DNA of 64,000 bases from Lichenostomus cassidix. Taxonomy: Eukaryota > Chordata > Aves > Passeriformes > Meliphagidae. Each line of letters starts with the position of its first letter. Position 1 is the first letter of the stretch. This document shows positions 25,067 through 38,649 of the stretch, piece by piece. The translations under genes were made by a program, and so were the position numbers. The DNA is taken from positions 58,876,666-58,940,665 of the forward strand of contig CM039179.1 in NCBI GenBank assembly GCA_008360975.2, read 5' to 3'. The notes under the pieces were generated by a model. That model had not been told where the DNA came from, made no database searches, and saw only the letters and a program-made list of their open reading frames with translations.

Positions 25067-28000
25067 CTGCAAGAAAGAAACATCATCAGTCACCTGTTAG
25101 TCATGAATGGCCCTTGGCTCACAATGACATAAAGCAGATCAAAGGCAATTTGCAGTTTTCAACAAAAAACCCCAAGTACAGTTCCCTGCTTCTGTTTGTG
25201 AGCTGTTTAAGGGAACTACTAGCAATTTCTCACTGATGTGAAAACATAGGAAAGAATTGCTAAATAATGAAATTAGGGAACAGTTCCTTATTTCCATGGT
25301 CTGTTTTTCACATCATCCCACCAACTGCAGAGTGGTGATGTGTAAGATCAAGACCTTGCCCTCTCACATTGTCCATGTATTTCTTTTAAAGCAGCAATTT
25401 TCATCCTCTTGAGTCTGACAAACAAGAGGCACATTGTTTGAGAGTAGCTCCTACGTTTGATGAATCTTTTTCATGACCTCGTTCTGCTCTAAAAAAAAAG
25501 TATTACAAATCCCCTTTTTTGAAAATCAGCACTCCTTATTTTTGTGCATAACAGATCAAAGCCGTTGCTGAAAGTATATAGAGAAGCAAATTCCAAGAGC
25601 CTCTGTATGTTTTCAAAGGAGATGGTGTGCACATCATCCTCCTGTGAAAGACGCTGCAAAACTAACATGTAGAACTGCAATAGTTCAAATGTTCTGTTGA
25701 ACAAATAATGCAATATTGCGAAGGCCTCTGTTTTATGTGAGAGCTTCATTGTTACATGAAAACCAAGACAAGCTGAGTTATGGCAAGGTCCTGACCTGCC
25801 CTTTGTGTTGTGGATGTGGCAGTAACCCCAGGGAGAATTCATGTGCAGGACAAAAATGGATTTAAGAGCTGTCTACACCAAGCAAGAGAGCACACTGTAC
25901 AGATCCTGAGCCCAGAGAGACCTGGGCTGGCAACTCCTCAACAAGAAATGTCTGTATTTCCCCCTGCCAAGCTGGCACAGACCTGCCTTCAGTTGACAGG
26001 GAGCCCTGATGCAGTATTTTACTTTTCTGTTTTCTTTTTTTCAAGTACTGTTACAGCTTCCTGCTGTGTTCACCATCCCTAATTCCCACATAATCATTTG
26101 GTAAAAGGCAGGTCTATTCCTCAAAGTTTTTCTGTCTTTTTTTCCTATTGAAAGACACTTTATTTGGTGTAAGTCAGGTCCTAGAGAGTAGAGAAATGGC
26201 ATTCTTTACAGACAAAACTCTTTTTGTTTTCACATTACTAATTTGCTTAAAAATATATCAAAAGAAAGCTAGAGCAGCTGGAACAACACTTTTAAAGGTG
26301 ACACCTCTCTCTGTAAAAGAGCAAACGTGCCATATACTGTAGATTATTTCACCCAAGGTCAGACCATTTTATGACAGCCCCATATAAGCCAGACTTCCTT
26401 CCCCTAGGAAATCTTTATATAATCTAGTCCCCACACAATAATCCCATTTCTTTCTACTTTGTTGGCTTTTCCCATTTCTGTTCTCCTCAGCTCTTACATG
26501 TCTAGTATTTGCTACCCAGCCTCATGTAAAGCTTTCAGTCTGCCACATGCTTTCTCTTCAAAATCTATTTCTTATCACCAATAATGCTTCAGACTCTCTC
26601 TTTCTTGATGGATATGAAGACATGGCAAATGAAAATATACAAATTCTGAGAATAATGCCAAGATTACATTCAGCATACTTCCTAAATAAAACAGGAATAA
26701 ATCCTGTTTCATAAAACCTTAACCACACACAAGAAATGTGTGCGTGAGTATTGTTTTAGAAATTAGAGACTATTAAAATCAGAGGAACTAAATAAAGCAG
26801 AGGTTTAATGGAGCAGAAAATATACAGCACTCATGGTTCTTATGCAATGTCAGAAATGCCCACACATCTTCAGGGTAGGCTCTTAATTATGAAACCTTAC
26901 ACATCCTCTGCTTAACAGTTTTGTATTCAGTATCACTTTTAAATCAACAACCTAACTATGTAAAGCAAAATGCTGCCATTCTCCTGTGTAAATTGGCTAA
27001 TCCCTTTGTAGAAGGCTCCTTCCTGGCTTCCTGGATATCTCCCACTGGTGTCCTCCTGTCAGCTCTGCCACACTGAGTTCATGGGAATAGACCAAACTTT
27101 GCTGTTGGGGAATATCATTGTGGTTCTTGACATACACCAGTAACAGACCAAGCTTTCATCTCAAACAGTCTGAGTCTAAACTCAGTGTGACAGCCTGTGT
27201 AAGGAGAACTGCTGTAGCTCCCAGGTGAAACACTAGATGTTGACCCTGCAAGAGGGCCCCCTCCACATTCTTGCACAAGGCGGGAGCACACAACCTGGGT
27301 ACGGCCAAGGCAAGGCTGAAATGATCTGAGCAAACTATTGCAGGCATGGAAAGGCATCCACCTGGGAACATCATGTCCTGTCTGCTCCCTGCTCAGAGAG
27401 CTACTTATTATTCTTTGTGTGTGCCCATGCATGCACCCAATACACGGGCTTATCTTTAACAGATGTTATCAGTTTCCTTGTTCCTTTGCTGGCAGCTTAC
27501 TACGCTATTTGTGATTTAAAAACAATTGGTGAGGCAGCAGGGAAGAGGTGGCTGCTTGATACATCCTGACTGCTGCATTCTGGGTCAAGTAGGGCATCCT
27601 GAAAAACAGACTGAGATCCTACTGTGCTGTTGAAGAGAAGAGCTGTGGTCACTAGCCTTTGGGTGCTGTCATGGGCCCCTGGTTCCCCTGGAAGTCAACT
27701 CAAGGACCAGGAGAAGCCAAAATCTAATGAGTGTGAGTTTGCTTTTGGGAAGCTCAGCTCCCCAAATTGTGAGGTTGGATGAGTGCACCTGCCCCAGCAA
27801 GGGAATGTAGCTGCACTGGCTTGGATTGACTTGAGTCAACATAGGAGTGCTGGCTGGGAGACCCTCCCTGGGAGAGGGGATGGGAATAGGCTCACAGAAA
27901 AGCTTTAGAGGTGACAGAAGGGAGATGTTTGCCCAGGGGAATGTATGGAATCTGTCACTATTTAGGAATACAGAGTTTGGGAGAGGAGCAAAACTGGAGC

Positions 28001-30762
28001 AAAGAAACTCATTCTGAAAGGACAAAGAATTAAAGTCTCTCTTTCTTGCAGTAAATTATTACCTCCTCCTGATTTGTGTTCTAGTAAATGAACCCTTGGT
28101 GATTTCATATTATCTTGGTGAACTCATTGTAAATAAAAGGTGCAGACAGCTCCACAGTCGTGGACAACTGGGAACCCCAACACATGCAGGCACATGCAGA
28201 CTTTGTCAAAACCAGTGTCCTTCCTTTGCAGTAGCTAAAGATGAGCACAGAACAAGAGTCTTTGAAAATCAAAGAATCAATCTGATGCTTTTCCACCATA
28301 AATTCCCTAGGAGCATTTAGGTAGATGGAGTTACAAGTGAGAGAAAAGCTGTGATCCAATCCTTCTTGGAATTGACTTGTTTCACGAAATTGCAAGCGAA
28401 GGATCTCAGGACAAATCCAGAAGCAAAATATATTTACCATAGAGCAGCTTAATTGAATTAATATATTATTGTGGTACACAGCAGCTTGTTTTCCAATAGC
28501 CTAAGGTACAATGAGACAGGGACTGCTCTATCCAGGGCTGTGAGTACACAACATGTAAACATGTATCTCCAAATAGCATAATTTTGTTCGGTTTTTTCCA
28601 CTGGGAAAGGTTAAAACAATCTCTGTTCTGCTGTCACATTTTGCATTGAATGGATAGTTGCTGCTGCCTAAAATGGGTAAAATGGAAGACTTTGTCTTCT
28701 GCAGCTGCCATGCCAAAAGGTTTAATTTCTGAAGGCGTTTAAAAAGCTGAAAGAAGATGTGTGCTGAATGTAAAAGGCAGTGTGAATTAGACTCTGCTGG
28801 AGGGTTAGATCTTTATAAATTTGTCTCTTCTTTGGACAACACTGAACATTCTTATTTTTCTGAATTTATTTCAAACCTTTTGTTTATTATTTAAAAGAAA
28901 CTACTCTGCCAAACACATGGACCATTTCTTCTTTTCCTGAATTAGCAGTGCTGCCTCCACAGTAAATTTCACAAACACAGAATGCTAAAACAGGCATATA
29001 AAATCTGCAATATCCCTTTAATATAGCTATAAATAACAATTCAGGCTTTTCCTACCAGTTACATAGTATGCTATTTATTGAGTCACAATATTTTTAAGGC
29101 TTCATAAAACTGCTGTTGGATAATTTACTGGACATGCCTCCTCAACATGCCATCATGTGTGCAAATCATGGTAATCGGGGATGATATAAAATCATAGTTT
29201 GTGACAGACATAGTACTACCTCAGATAAAAAAGGGGAAAAACTGCCCTTCTGTGCATTTTCAAACAACTGGCACCTAAAATGGGATGTTCAGAAGATGGG
29301 CCTTCTGTTTCCTCCTTGACAAGGAATGATTCACTGCCTGCACTAATGTGAAATGGAAGTAGGGAGGATGTCCCACATGAGCATAAAAAGCTGACAAATA
29401 CCTGCTGGCACTTGTCTGACTTTTTATGGAAGGTAACTTCATTACCTGCTTGGTGCAGTCTCATACACAATACTCAGCTCTTCTGTATAAGAAAGAAAGA
29501 AGAAACTATTTTCTACCCTCACTCGTGGTTAAGATCAACATCACCCCTAATACCAGGGGTACCACTCATGGGGAAAGCTCAGCTGGGTAGAATGACACAG
29601 CCAAGGAAAAGCCTGTCTGATTAATTCGCAACTGTATTTAGCAAAGAAGTAAACCAAGCACCATCAGAAGAGTGATCTTGAGCAAAAGCCAGGGATTGCT
29701 TTCTAAACTCTGCACTGCAGTTAGATGGCTGAAGGGAACTTTACTGTGTAAACCCCCTTTGCTCAACAAGCCTGATGATCCCCTTGGTTCAACACATGCT
29801 GTAGAAGATACCCCTCAAATCTGCATATGTTGTTGTGATCTGTGCAGATGGGGCTACAACACGAAAACAGCAGGCATATTTGAAGGCCAAAAAAGTGTAT
29901 TTTTAAAAAATCAGGCAAGAAGAGGGTAAGGAAAAGGATGAAAGAAAACAGTGATAAACTGCAGATTTTTCATGGCACACTACACAGTTGTGTTCTCTTC
30001 TATCTTTTTCAAATAGTTCCTCTTTTAGATATGAGAAATGTATGTTACTTTTGCAGACATACCAAACGTTCAGCTTTGTCCTGAGAAAAATCAGCAGCAT
30101 CTTGCAAAATGTCAAGAGTTGTACAGAATGGAGTCAGTGATATTTTAAAACAATCACTGAATTAACTGGAGACTGCAATTCCTGCCTTCTTTGTGGTTAT
30201 ATACACACAGCCTAGACCTTGTTTGGGCTTACTGAGACAAAAAGAGTATTACATTTACTTACCTTTCATTTGCAGGCTACCATTAAATAACATTTGGAAC
30301 ATAGTATGTTTCAGTGCAAGAAATTATTTTTATTTTCTTGCTTTCAGTTAACTATAAGAGACAAGGAACAAAGAAGTCTGGTCTCTTCCCATGACCAAGT
30401 ACTGCTGTTTGCACTCTGGGCAGATGGAAGGACATGGTATCTCTTCATGTCCTGAAGCTCATATTTACTTGTGTTCTGTAGGCTTAAGTGTTTCTGCTCA
30501 AAGAAACAGATAAAACCAGAAAAAAAGCCAGCAAAGCTCACTAAATCAAAGTCTTAGATTGAATATTCCCCTGCTGAAATGTGTAATGTTTCTTACCCTT
30601 TTACTAGTATTATTTTTCAGGTTGCTAGAAAAAGATTAATATCTTTATTTCCTTGTGGGAATGAGTAATATTCTTTGGCTAGACTGACTGCTGAAACACA
30701 TTTTCCACTGCTCCACACAGCCTGTGCAATAACCACAGAGCTCCTAGCCGAGCTGCAATTAC
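25067..30762 (-). other. VWA8: VWA8 intron (5.7 kb)
   Basis: The intron lies between the exons encoding YEHKFK and YDIVGHSG, with GTAATT...TTGCAG boundaries. No exon, dispersed repeat of clear identity, or RNA gene was seen. Several short plus-strand frames have no recognisable features. Confidence 0.85.
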
Positions 30763-30921
30763 CTTGAATTTGTGCTCATAATTCTCAAAAGCTTCCATGA
30801 CCATGCAGACAGCCTCCATGGAGCGTTCCAGGCGCCCATCCACGCCGTTGAAGCGGTACATGCTGCCGGAAACATCCACCACCAGCCGCAGGCGCTTGGG
30901 CTTCTGCTGGGGGCTCCCCGG
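30763..30921 (-). CDS. VWA8: VWA8 coding exon (159 nt), start of VWA domain with MIDAS DxSxS
   Basis: This phase 0/0 exon of 53 codons is bounded by TTTCCCTGCCAG and GTAATT. After a short lead (PGSPQQ) it encodes KPKRLRLVVDVSGSMYRFNG, which contains the first VWA beta strand and the metal-ion-dependent adhesion site DVSGS. The following helix, SMEAVCMVMEAFENYEHKFK, completes the exon. D278, S280 and S282 (numbered from the first complete codon in the window) are the expected Mg2+ ligands. The exon is locally richer in G+C than the introns beside it. Because the MIDAS is intact, the VWA domain is expected to bind metal. Confidence 0.98.
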
Positions 30922-32770
30922 CTGGCAGGGAAACACAACACAACAAAATACAGTAGAAAGGGGAAAGCTAGACATCAGTAGAGATAAAACGTTCCAGAGA
31001 GAGAACCCAATGCACTTTGCCAATCTAGAAAATTTTATCCAGAAAATGTTGTTTGGCTTTGTTGGTTTCTTTTCAAGAACAAAAAACTCTACTGTTTTTC
31101 CATTTCAAACCACTTCTTTGACAGATAACTCAACTCGTTCTTTTCCCTCACCTTCAATGACTGGAAACAAAATACCTCAAAAAATTCCACACATGCTAGT
31201 CAGGAAAAGACTTTTTCTGTTTCAGTTTTGATTCTTAACATTTTATTTCAGTAAAGAAACTCTCAAATTTGCTCTTTCTGCCAAGGCTCATAATGGGAAA
31301 TCCTTTTCCTTGGCATGCAGTACTAACAGGGACTGTATATGACTGTAAAAACTTGTCTGCCGAGGTAAATAACATTCCAAAAATGTTTAAAATCTTCTTC
31401 TGATTAACTACTAGTTCTATCTTCATTCTAATGCCAAAACCATTATTTTTTTTCCTAAGAACAAATCCCATCTGTTCTAATAATTTTTGGCACAGTACAC
31501 TCAAGGGAGGTGTTTTATTTAGCATGCAATGAGATGTGTCCGGATTCAAGTATGAGGCCATTAAAGATGCTCTGACCAAAAACCAGTCACAATATAAACA
31601 AATAAAAAAATATTTCTTTTATCTGTAAAGAATTTGTATACTTTATTTTTTTTAATTGTTCTTTTAATAGACTATGGCCTCCCTGCCCTCCCAGAAACAA
31701 AAGAAGAGAAGGCCAATTAAATCTTACATTTATTTTGGTTTTTATGCACACACTTAAAGGTTTTATCTTTTTTTCCCTAATTGAATTATTTTTACAAAGC
31801 TTTAAGACTGATACTTTGAGTAAACAAATTTTGAACCAAGTGAGAATTGAGAATTCAATCACTTTTCCCTTACTGATCTTTCACACAGGCAGTGCCAAAG
31901 TCCATAAATCATTCAAAGCAACATAAGGACCAAATAGCATGAAAAATAATACCAGGGATATATCACATGTGGGTAACTGACATGCAAAAAAATGCTGTAC
32001 TCAGCTATTTTAAAAAACCCAACTTACTATACTTAAAAATTACAATCTGTCATTAAGTATTACTGTTAAATAATATGGACTGGCACCACTAGTTTTGGCC
32101 AGGTTTAGCTGGTCTGATTCAAGTGGTTTCTCTGCTGCTGACTCACACAGGTCTAACTGGAATGCCTTCTAAGGAATGGCTGATTGGGCCATAGGACAGT
32201 CAACTTTATCCTATCTCACAGGCTTTTCCTCACGCTTTTTTTTTTCATTGTAATTTTAATTCTTCTGAATCTCAGTATCTGTAGAAGTGAAAATTAATTG
32301 CATACCATGGAACATGGAAAATACATTTGTAAACCACTTTTTTTTCATTTCCTTGGGGATCAGCATAGTTATTAATAACAATTAAATTAGGGAGAAAATA
32401 TTTTCCTTTTTTCTATAAAAGCAAACAAAATAAATGTTTTCTGCTAATTGCTTTCTGGTCTTTAAAATACAAAGTAAGAACATAAAAACTCTTGCACTGG
32501 ATCAAAACTTAGCACTGTCTAGATCAGTATCCTCTCTCTGAGGGTGGCCAACAGGAAATATGTATGTAAGACTACATAAAGAGGCACAGCTAATTTTCCA
32601 TCCCGTGGTTGCCTCTGTGTCAGGGACATCCCAAGCCAGAGATATTTTTCTGAGTTTCTCATCCATATAACTTACTCAAATTCCAAACACAGATACTGTA
32701 CAGCCACTATGAATTCAGCAAACCAGTTAAGCTCTTCTCCACCTTGCCATGTCTCTTGTTGGATACTTAC

Positions 32771-32896
32771 TTGTGGCTCAAGTTCTCCCCGTCGTTTATA
32801 TATGGCTTTTTCTCCTGTCAGCCCATCAATGATTTTGGCATCATCTAGCTCTCCAACAGCTTGGTGTCTCAGCCATTGTCTTTCCTTACCCTTGGC
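32771..32896 (-). CDS. VWA8: VWA8 coding exon (126 nt)
   Basis: This is a clean phase 0/0 exon of 42 codons between the acceptor CATTGTAG and the donor GTAAGT. It encodes AKGKERQWLRHQAVGELDDA followed by KIIDGLTGEKAIYKRRGELE and PQ. The block GELDDAKIIDGLTGEK is also conserved in other AAA/VWA proteins (the RHQxxGELDD...G motif seen before the VWA domain of CobT/midasin-type subunits; family knowledge). It probably anchors the start of the VWA domain fold. No plus-strand frame over this exon has any recognisable domain. Confidence 0.97.
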
Positions 32897-35800
32897 CTAC
32901 AATGGAAAAGAAATCTTGCTTAGTGATGTGAGTGCATGTTAGACAATTTAAGACCTCCTGCACATGACATACACACTAATTTCTTTGTGATGATGTGATA
33001 GTTTTGGCGTAAGTCAAATAAATCCAAACACATGTTCACAGCTGTCCTGTCCTTCTTTGCTGACAGAAAAATGAACACTGAGAAAGAACATGTTCCCTCT
33101 GAAACTTGGCCTTTTTTCAGTAGCTTCATATATAGGAGTTTAACTGCAAACTGCAGAAATGCTAACCTTCTTGAAAATATGCTGAAAATGTGTGTGGCAA
33201 GCCTGTTCAGAAATACACACAACTGAAGGGACACACATAACTGATCCTTTGTTAGGTGTTTTCATTTAACACAGAACAAGAAGTAATTGGGTGACTTAAA
33301 GGTAAAATTAAACAGTACCCACTTTATGCAATAGTAAATGGTTGCTTTAAAAACAGTATTAACTGTATAAACTAATTACATATTTTAAAAAACTACTTCT
33401 AAAATCATGATACTCAAGAGACAGTCCAATAAACACTTCTTTGGTTTTAGTTGAAAGGACATTGGTTATCTACAGCCTGACGATGAAAATACATTACAAT
33501 CCATGAACTCAAATATTCATGGAACTCCTGTACACGGAGCATGTATCTAAGATTAAAGACTCAAGTGTTATAATATTATAAGCAACATATTTAAGCATGT
33601 TTTCAAAGGATAAATTCACCATGGTTCATAATATATAAGATCCATCTACAGACAGCAGTCTGTATATATCGGGTTTCTGGTTTATATTATTTCTGTTTAA
33701 ATCTTCATGTTGAAATTGCTCATCCTAGTAGTAAACCCAGCAAAGGAAGACAATATTGAATCTATATACATATAATGATTTTGCCCTCTCAGCAAATTGC
33801 TGGTCAGCAATTGAAGGAAAATCAAATATCTAGCAGGACACAAACTGCCTTAAACATTGATTTTTTGGAATGAAAATCAATTCCTTTCTGATGAGCAGGA
33901 AGTCTTACATTACAAATCCTCAGTAACCTGCAGACCTGGGATTTGAAAGGATGAATCTTTATAGTTTTCTATAGTCTGAGCAGGCAGATAATGACTTCTT
34001 CAGGCTCAGAGAACTTTTGATTTTGCTCTGGACAAAATGTATGAGTTTTTTGTTTCGGTGTGTAGAGAAGAGTTCTGGACTACAGACTATTGCCTATAAT
34101 TACTCAAGATTATTGGACTACTTGCCCATGAAAATAAATGGGTAGAAAGACTACAAAGCCACAGAAAAATGTTTTGATTAACAAAAGCAAAAGCTTTACA
34201 GAGGCTTCCTGATGGGAGGCAAAAACAATGCTGATACATGGAAACCTCAACCTTTTAGTAAATCACAGAAGAGGAAGTGGAAAAGATTTCTGAGGTTGTG
34301 AATTCAGCCAGTTTGTTCTCTGAGACATTTCCATGGTGCTAGAGTCAATGTAGCTTTAACCCACTTTGGCAGTGGGGCATCCATGAGTTTGTTTTCACCA
34401 CCAGCTAGGAGTTTCCACTGTCATTAAATATGCCTGGGATGAAAGTTAAATCCCTTCTCCCATAGAATCATTGATTCCTTTGTTGCCTTCAAAGTTGTGT
34501 AACATCACGAAGAGACACCTGCAAATTCCTAATGACCTCTCCATGTCCCACCAAAACGTCATGCTGTAGGAGTTTTCCTGCTGTGGAAAGCCCAGAGGCA
34601 AATTTCAACACACCAATTAACCATTTAGAAACTACTCCTGGAGAAAACATGCTGCTGAGTGAGCAAAGCCTGTCTAAAATGAATCATGCACCTTCCAGGG
34701 TGATGCAGGTGAGATGGCTTTGTTGCTACTCATCTTAGCCACTCTAAGCAGTGGAACAGAGGTAGATCTTTATCACTTCCTTAGCACTGGTGTTTTGTCG
34801 AATTTTTGTCATTTGCTCTCTTTCAGTCGGCAGGAGGGACAAACAACAGATTATAAAGTGTCAGCTTCACTGAGCAAATTCTCTGCTGGTTTCACTAGTC
34901 TTTTCATTGACAATGCTTTAGATTTGCAGCTATTTGATGTTCAAGAACAGCAGTGTGAGAACAAAATGGCTTTTAATTATGGACATACTTAAAAACAGTT
35001 TAATACCTTTTGAAGTTTATTCAACAAAAGCCAGTATTTGAGCTGACATTTTATTGGAGAAACACAGAGTTGACATCCTCTCCTGGAACAGGAAAGAATG
35101 CTGGCAAAATCTGATCTCACCTCTTTACAAATTAACTTAATGCTAAAATTACTCAGGCTACTTGGCTTCTGCACCCTCCATGCAGAATTACTAAGAATTT
35201 GTTTCCTTTTAAAAAAGCTGAAAAAAATAATCCCCTCAAGCATGGGTGTTATACAATGCACACATTTTACACATTGCAGAGAGAACTCAAATCCTTTCTA
35301 GTATGCAACTTTCATGTTTAAAACCAACGTAAGTTTTAAAGCATTTACAATTTTAAGAGAAAATCAGAACTAATATATATACCTTGCTTTGATATTTGAC
35401 TAGAAAGGGCACAGAACACATTGCTATTTCAATATACTGCAACCATATGGATGAAAAAATATATTCACTGTGCTGCTTTAGAAATTAGAAAAATGTGCTA
35501 GATCACATATCTTATATGGCAGTGGCTGATCACAGTGCACCACTACAGTAATTCTTTCACTGGAAGAATTTACAAAAAAGTGTAACTGTGATGTCTGTAA
35601 ATGTCAGAGAAAAAGCTGTGTATGTGAAGTGATCACACATCTAAATATGTAACTTGTAATGGTAGAGGATGTATGAAACACTGCCAGTTGTGGTCTGCAT
35701 TTGTTTCTGGGAATACATTACACAAATGTTCCCTTAGCTGCTGAAATAATAAAACTACTACTGACAGGACACAGGGTTTTTCATATTTCCAGCTCTCTGA

Positions 35801-38540
35801 GCCATGCTCATTATAGGACTCCTACTCTTTTATTCTTGCTGCTATGACCAGACTGTTCCACATGGTCTAAATCAGACAGAGCCCAGCAGGCTCAGTAACT
35901 CAGGCTCAGGTTTGCCCAGTTTAGATGCAGGGGCCTAAATGATGCTCAGAAGCTACAGGGAGAGTGGCCCCTGATTCCCTCTGTAATTGTCAATAAAGAG
36001 AGACGTACTTTATGGAAAGTAAGTCCCCTAACATTTAAGAAGGCCTTTCTGAGTGACTGATTGACCATAACTTTTGAATTTGGAGTTCAGACAGCCAAGC
36101 TTTAGGAGAGAGAAGAAAGCTCATCAGTGACAGGATTTCCTGGACTTCTGGCTTTGCTACTTCAACAGAAGATAAACAAAAACTCTTAATGTTTTGATAA
36201 CGTTGTTCAAAGAGCTGACAGAGATCAACGAGTTATAAAAAGCAAAATGAACAATGAAATTACATTCTCAGACTATGTTTATGTATCACTTTCAAGGATC
36301 TGTCTATTCCAAAAATCTCTTTCTGCTGCCACAAACTTTTGGCAAGCCATAGACAACTGGACCTGAATCCCAGCCTCTTGATTCTAGGGAGGTAAAATTT
36401 AATCAAAGGAACATACTTTAAACAAACCCACAAAACTAACAATGAAAAGGCATATGTTGAAAAGAAAATTCAGGTTAAATAAACATGGGCAACACATTTT
36501 GATTATGTGAACATAGTGAGTTTGAAACAAAGCAAACGCAAACATTTTTAAAAAGCCAAACACGTTCGGTACTGAGAAGGTAATTTGGGATTTTCATTAA
36601 GTTAAAAACACATAGATATCTGAGCTGCAAATTTTACTGCAATGAACTGTGCCACTGGTTTCTTATTTGAGACATACGGAATGACTGACTGATTACAGAA
36701 AGAAAACTGTTCTAGTTGAGAACCCATGGTGTAGATAGGACTATTAAGAAAGAAATGGGAGACAGATGCACTCTTCTTCATGAGGGCTGGACGAATGCTG
36801 AAGAATTGAGATAAATTTTTTCCCCCTCTCAAAAGTGTCACATGAAACGTGCATGGACTCAGCTTCCCTATTAACAAAAGGTCTTCTGCAATTAAGTACC
36901 TCCTGTTATCATTTATCTTCAGTTTCCTAGTTCATCTTCTGATAAAATCCCTACTAAAATCTATATAAAAATTTATAAAGTTAAAAATTTGCTTTCACTA
37001 TTGCTTTTATTCTATGATCTAGCTTTTCCAAATTCAGTAATTTGTTTTTTTCGTCACAAATTACATTTCCTAGCTCTGTGGTCAGAGGTTACAGGTTTTG
37101 GCAGGAAGTTATCAAAGTCTCATAAAATACTGAGGCTTATAAGACTTTCCCTTGATATTAAAATGACCTTTTTTAACAAAGCAAGAGGATATGCCTACTT
37201 ATATTAAAATATGTTATATTTTGATTAAGATTAACATGATCCCTGCATGTAAGAATTTTGGCTGCAAGGGATAGATAAGGCAGACTCAAAAAAAAGAGTT
37301 CAAACTGAAGATTCACTTATTAATTTCTTACCCACAGTGTGCTTCCAAAAACATGTGCTGAAACATTTAAAAAACCCCATCTAGATATAAATTATTTAGA
37401 AAAAGCTGAGATTAACATCCAATTTTTTTTCAACAGAAACTCATCTTTACAAGCCAAAGGCCTGTGTCCTGAACTGAGACACATATTATGCATAAATCAC
37501 CTAATCATGCCTATCTTAAATGTTCATTACATGAGGAGGTCTCTAAATTGGTACGTTCATAATAAAACTGGCTAATGGTTCTCTGTGTGTATATGTGATT
37601 ATAGTAATGCTGTTGTAGATACAAAGGCTTAGAAGTATAAATAAGGCAAAGAAATATTACCCTTCTTACTTGCAATACCAGGGGATTGGATTTCCTTGCC
37701 CAGGAGGAGTCTGTTTATCATAGAAAGTGATTTCTTTCTGTATTTCAGTTTTATTGCTTAAGACACAGCACAGTGACCAGTAAACTAAGGTTTAACACCT
37801 TAGTTAAACCTTAGTGGGAAGTATCCCTCAACAAAAAATTTATAAGAAATTATGTCTTATAAGGAGTAAAATTTTCCTCTAATTTTCACTGAAGATTAGC
37901 AGATTCCTCCTAGAACCAATAAATTTACAATTGTATTTCCCTGTATATGAGCACTAGTATTAAAAACACCCCAGAACAACCATCCTGTCAGTTACCAGAA
38001 AAAAGGCAAACTGGTGGTTTTGGTCAGCTTCCACTTAGGAGATTTAGGCTATACCTATTTCTATTAGCAAGAGCTAAAAACAAACTAGAGAAATATCCAT
38101 GTTTTCAGCTGCATATGCAATAAAGCTCCCACCTGGAGTGGGTGCCTCTTTTAACATCTACAGCATTTGCACTTCTCAGCTAAAAAATACTCTTTTGGAC
38201 TGGAGGTTAAGACAAAAGCTGTGCTCTACACATCTTCACAAATTCTTTGCGTAATGTATAGTAGTATTTTCTTTCACAAAACTGTGGTCCTGAATAAGTA
38301 ATCTCTGTAAGGTGGGGAATGGGAATATTGTAACTTGGAGAGATGAGCACTGGGATCCACTTATAGGCTGCCTTCTAAAACAGTAATACGAAACTCTTTT
38401 TCCTAACTGAATATAATCTGAATCTGCTTTTAGCCTTCAAAGGTATGACCACCAGATGTTACCCAGATATTAGCAGGATGGTATTTGGGGTCTAATGTAA
38501 TGACCTCCCTGTGTTCCTTTACCAGAGAATCTAAGATTAC
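32897..38540 (-). other. VWA8: VWA8 intron (5.6 kb)
   Basis: An AT-rich intron with GTAATC...TTGTAG boundaries. It contains the small perfect hairpin at 37784-37815 and otherwise no element I can name. Confidence 0.85.
37784..37815. repeat. Perfect 13-bp-stem hairpin in a VWA8 intron
   Basis: ACTAAGGTTTAAC (37784-37796) and its exact reverse complement (37803-37815) flank a 6-nt loop, ACCTTA. It lies in the intron upstream of the exon ending at 32896. No T-run or coding context gives it a known role. Confidence 0.9.
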
Positions 38541-38649
38541 CTGCAGATTGTCCAAGATGACGCGGAGGGACTGAACTTGACGTCGGACTGCTCCAGAGAA
38601 CCTTTCATAAGTTGATGCATCATATTCACTCATCTGAATCTCTTTCAAT
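38541..38649 (-). CDS. VWA8: VWA8 coding exon (109 nt), helical segment before the VWA domain
   Basis: The exon follows the acceptor TTTGCTTTAG. Its first base completes AGA (Arg); 36 codons follow, from LKEIQMSEYDASTYERFS to SLRVILDNLQ, ending in phase 0 before GTAATC. The open frame continues past the donor with unrelated codons, so the boundary is set by the GT and by the next exon beginning AKGKERQW. The sequence is predicted helical (FSGAVRRQVQSLRVIL) and lies just before the VWA domain. Confidence 0.96.

Noticed and set aside
32709..32942. 77-codon plus-strand frame
   Set aside because: It overlaps the VWA8 exon at 32771-32896 on the opposite strand and is its shadow.
34463..34490. Sequence resembling a CR1 3' end on the minus strand (ATAGAATCATTGATTC)
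   Set aside because: The match is too short and no flanking CR1 sequence follows.
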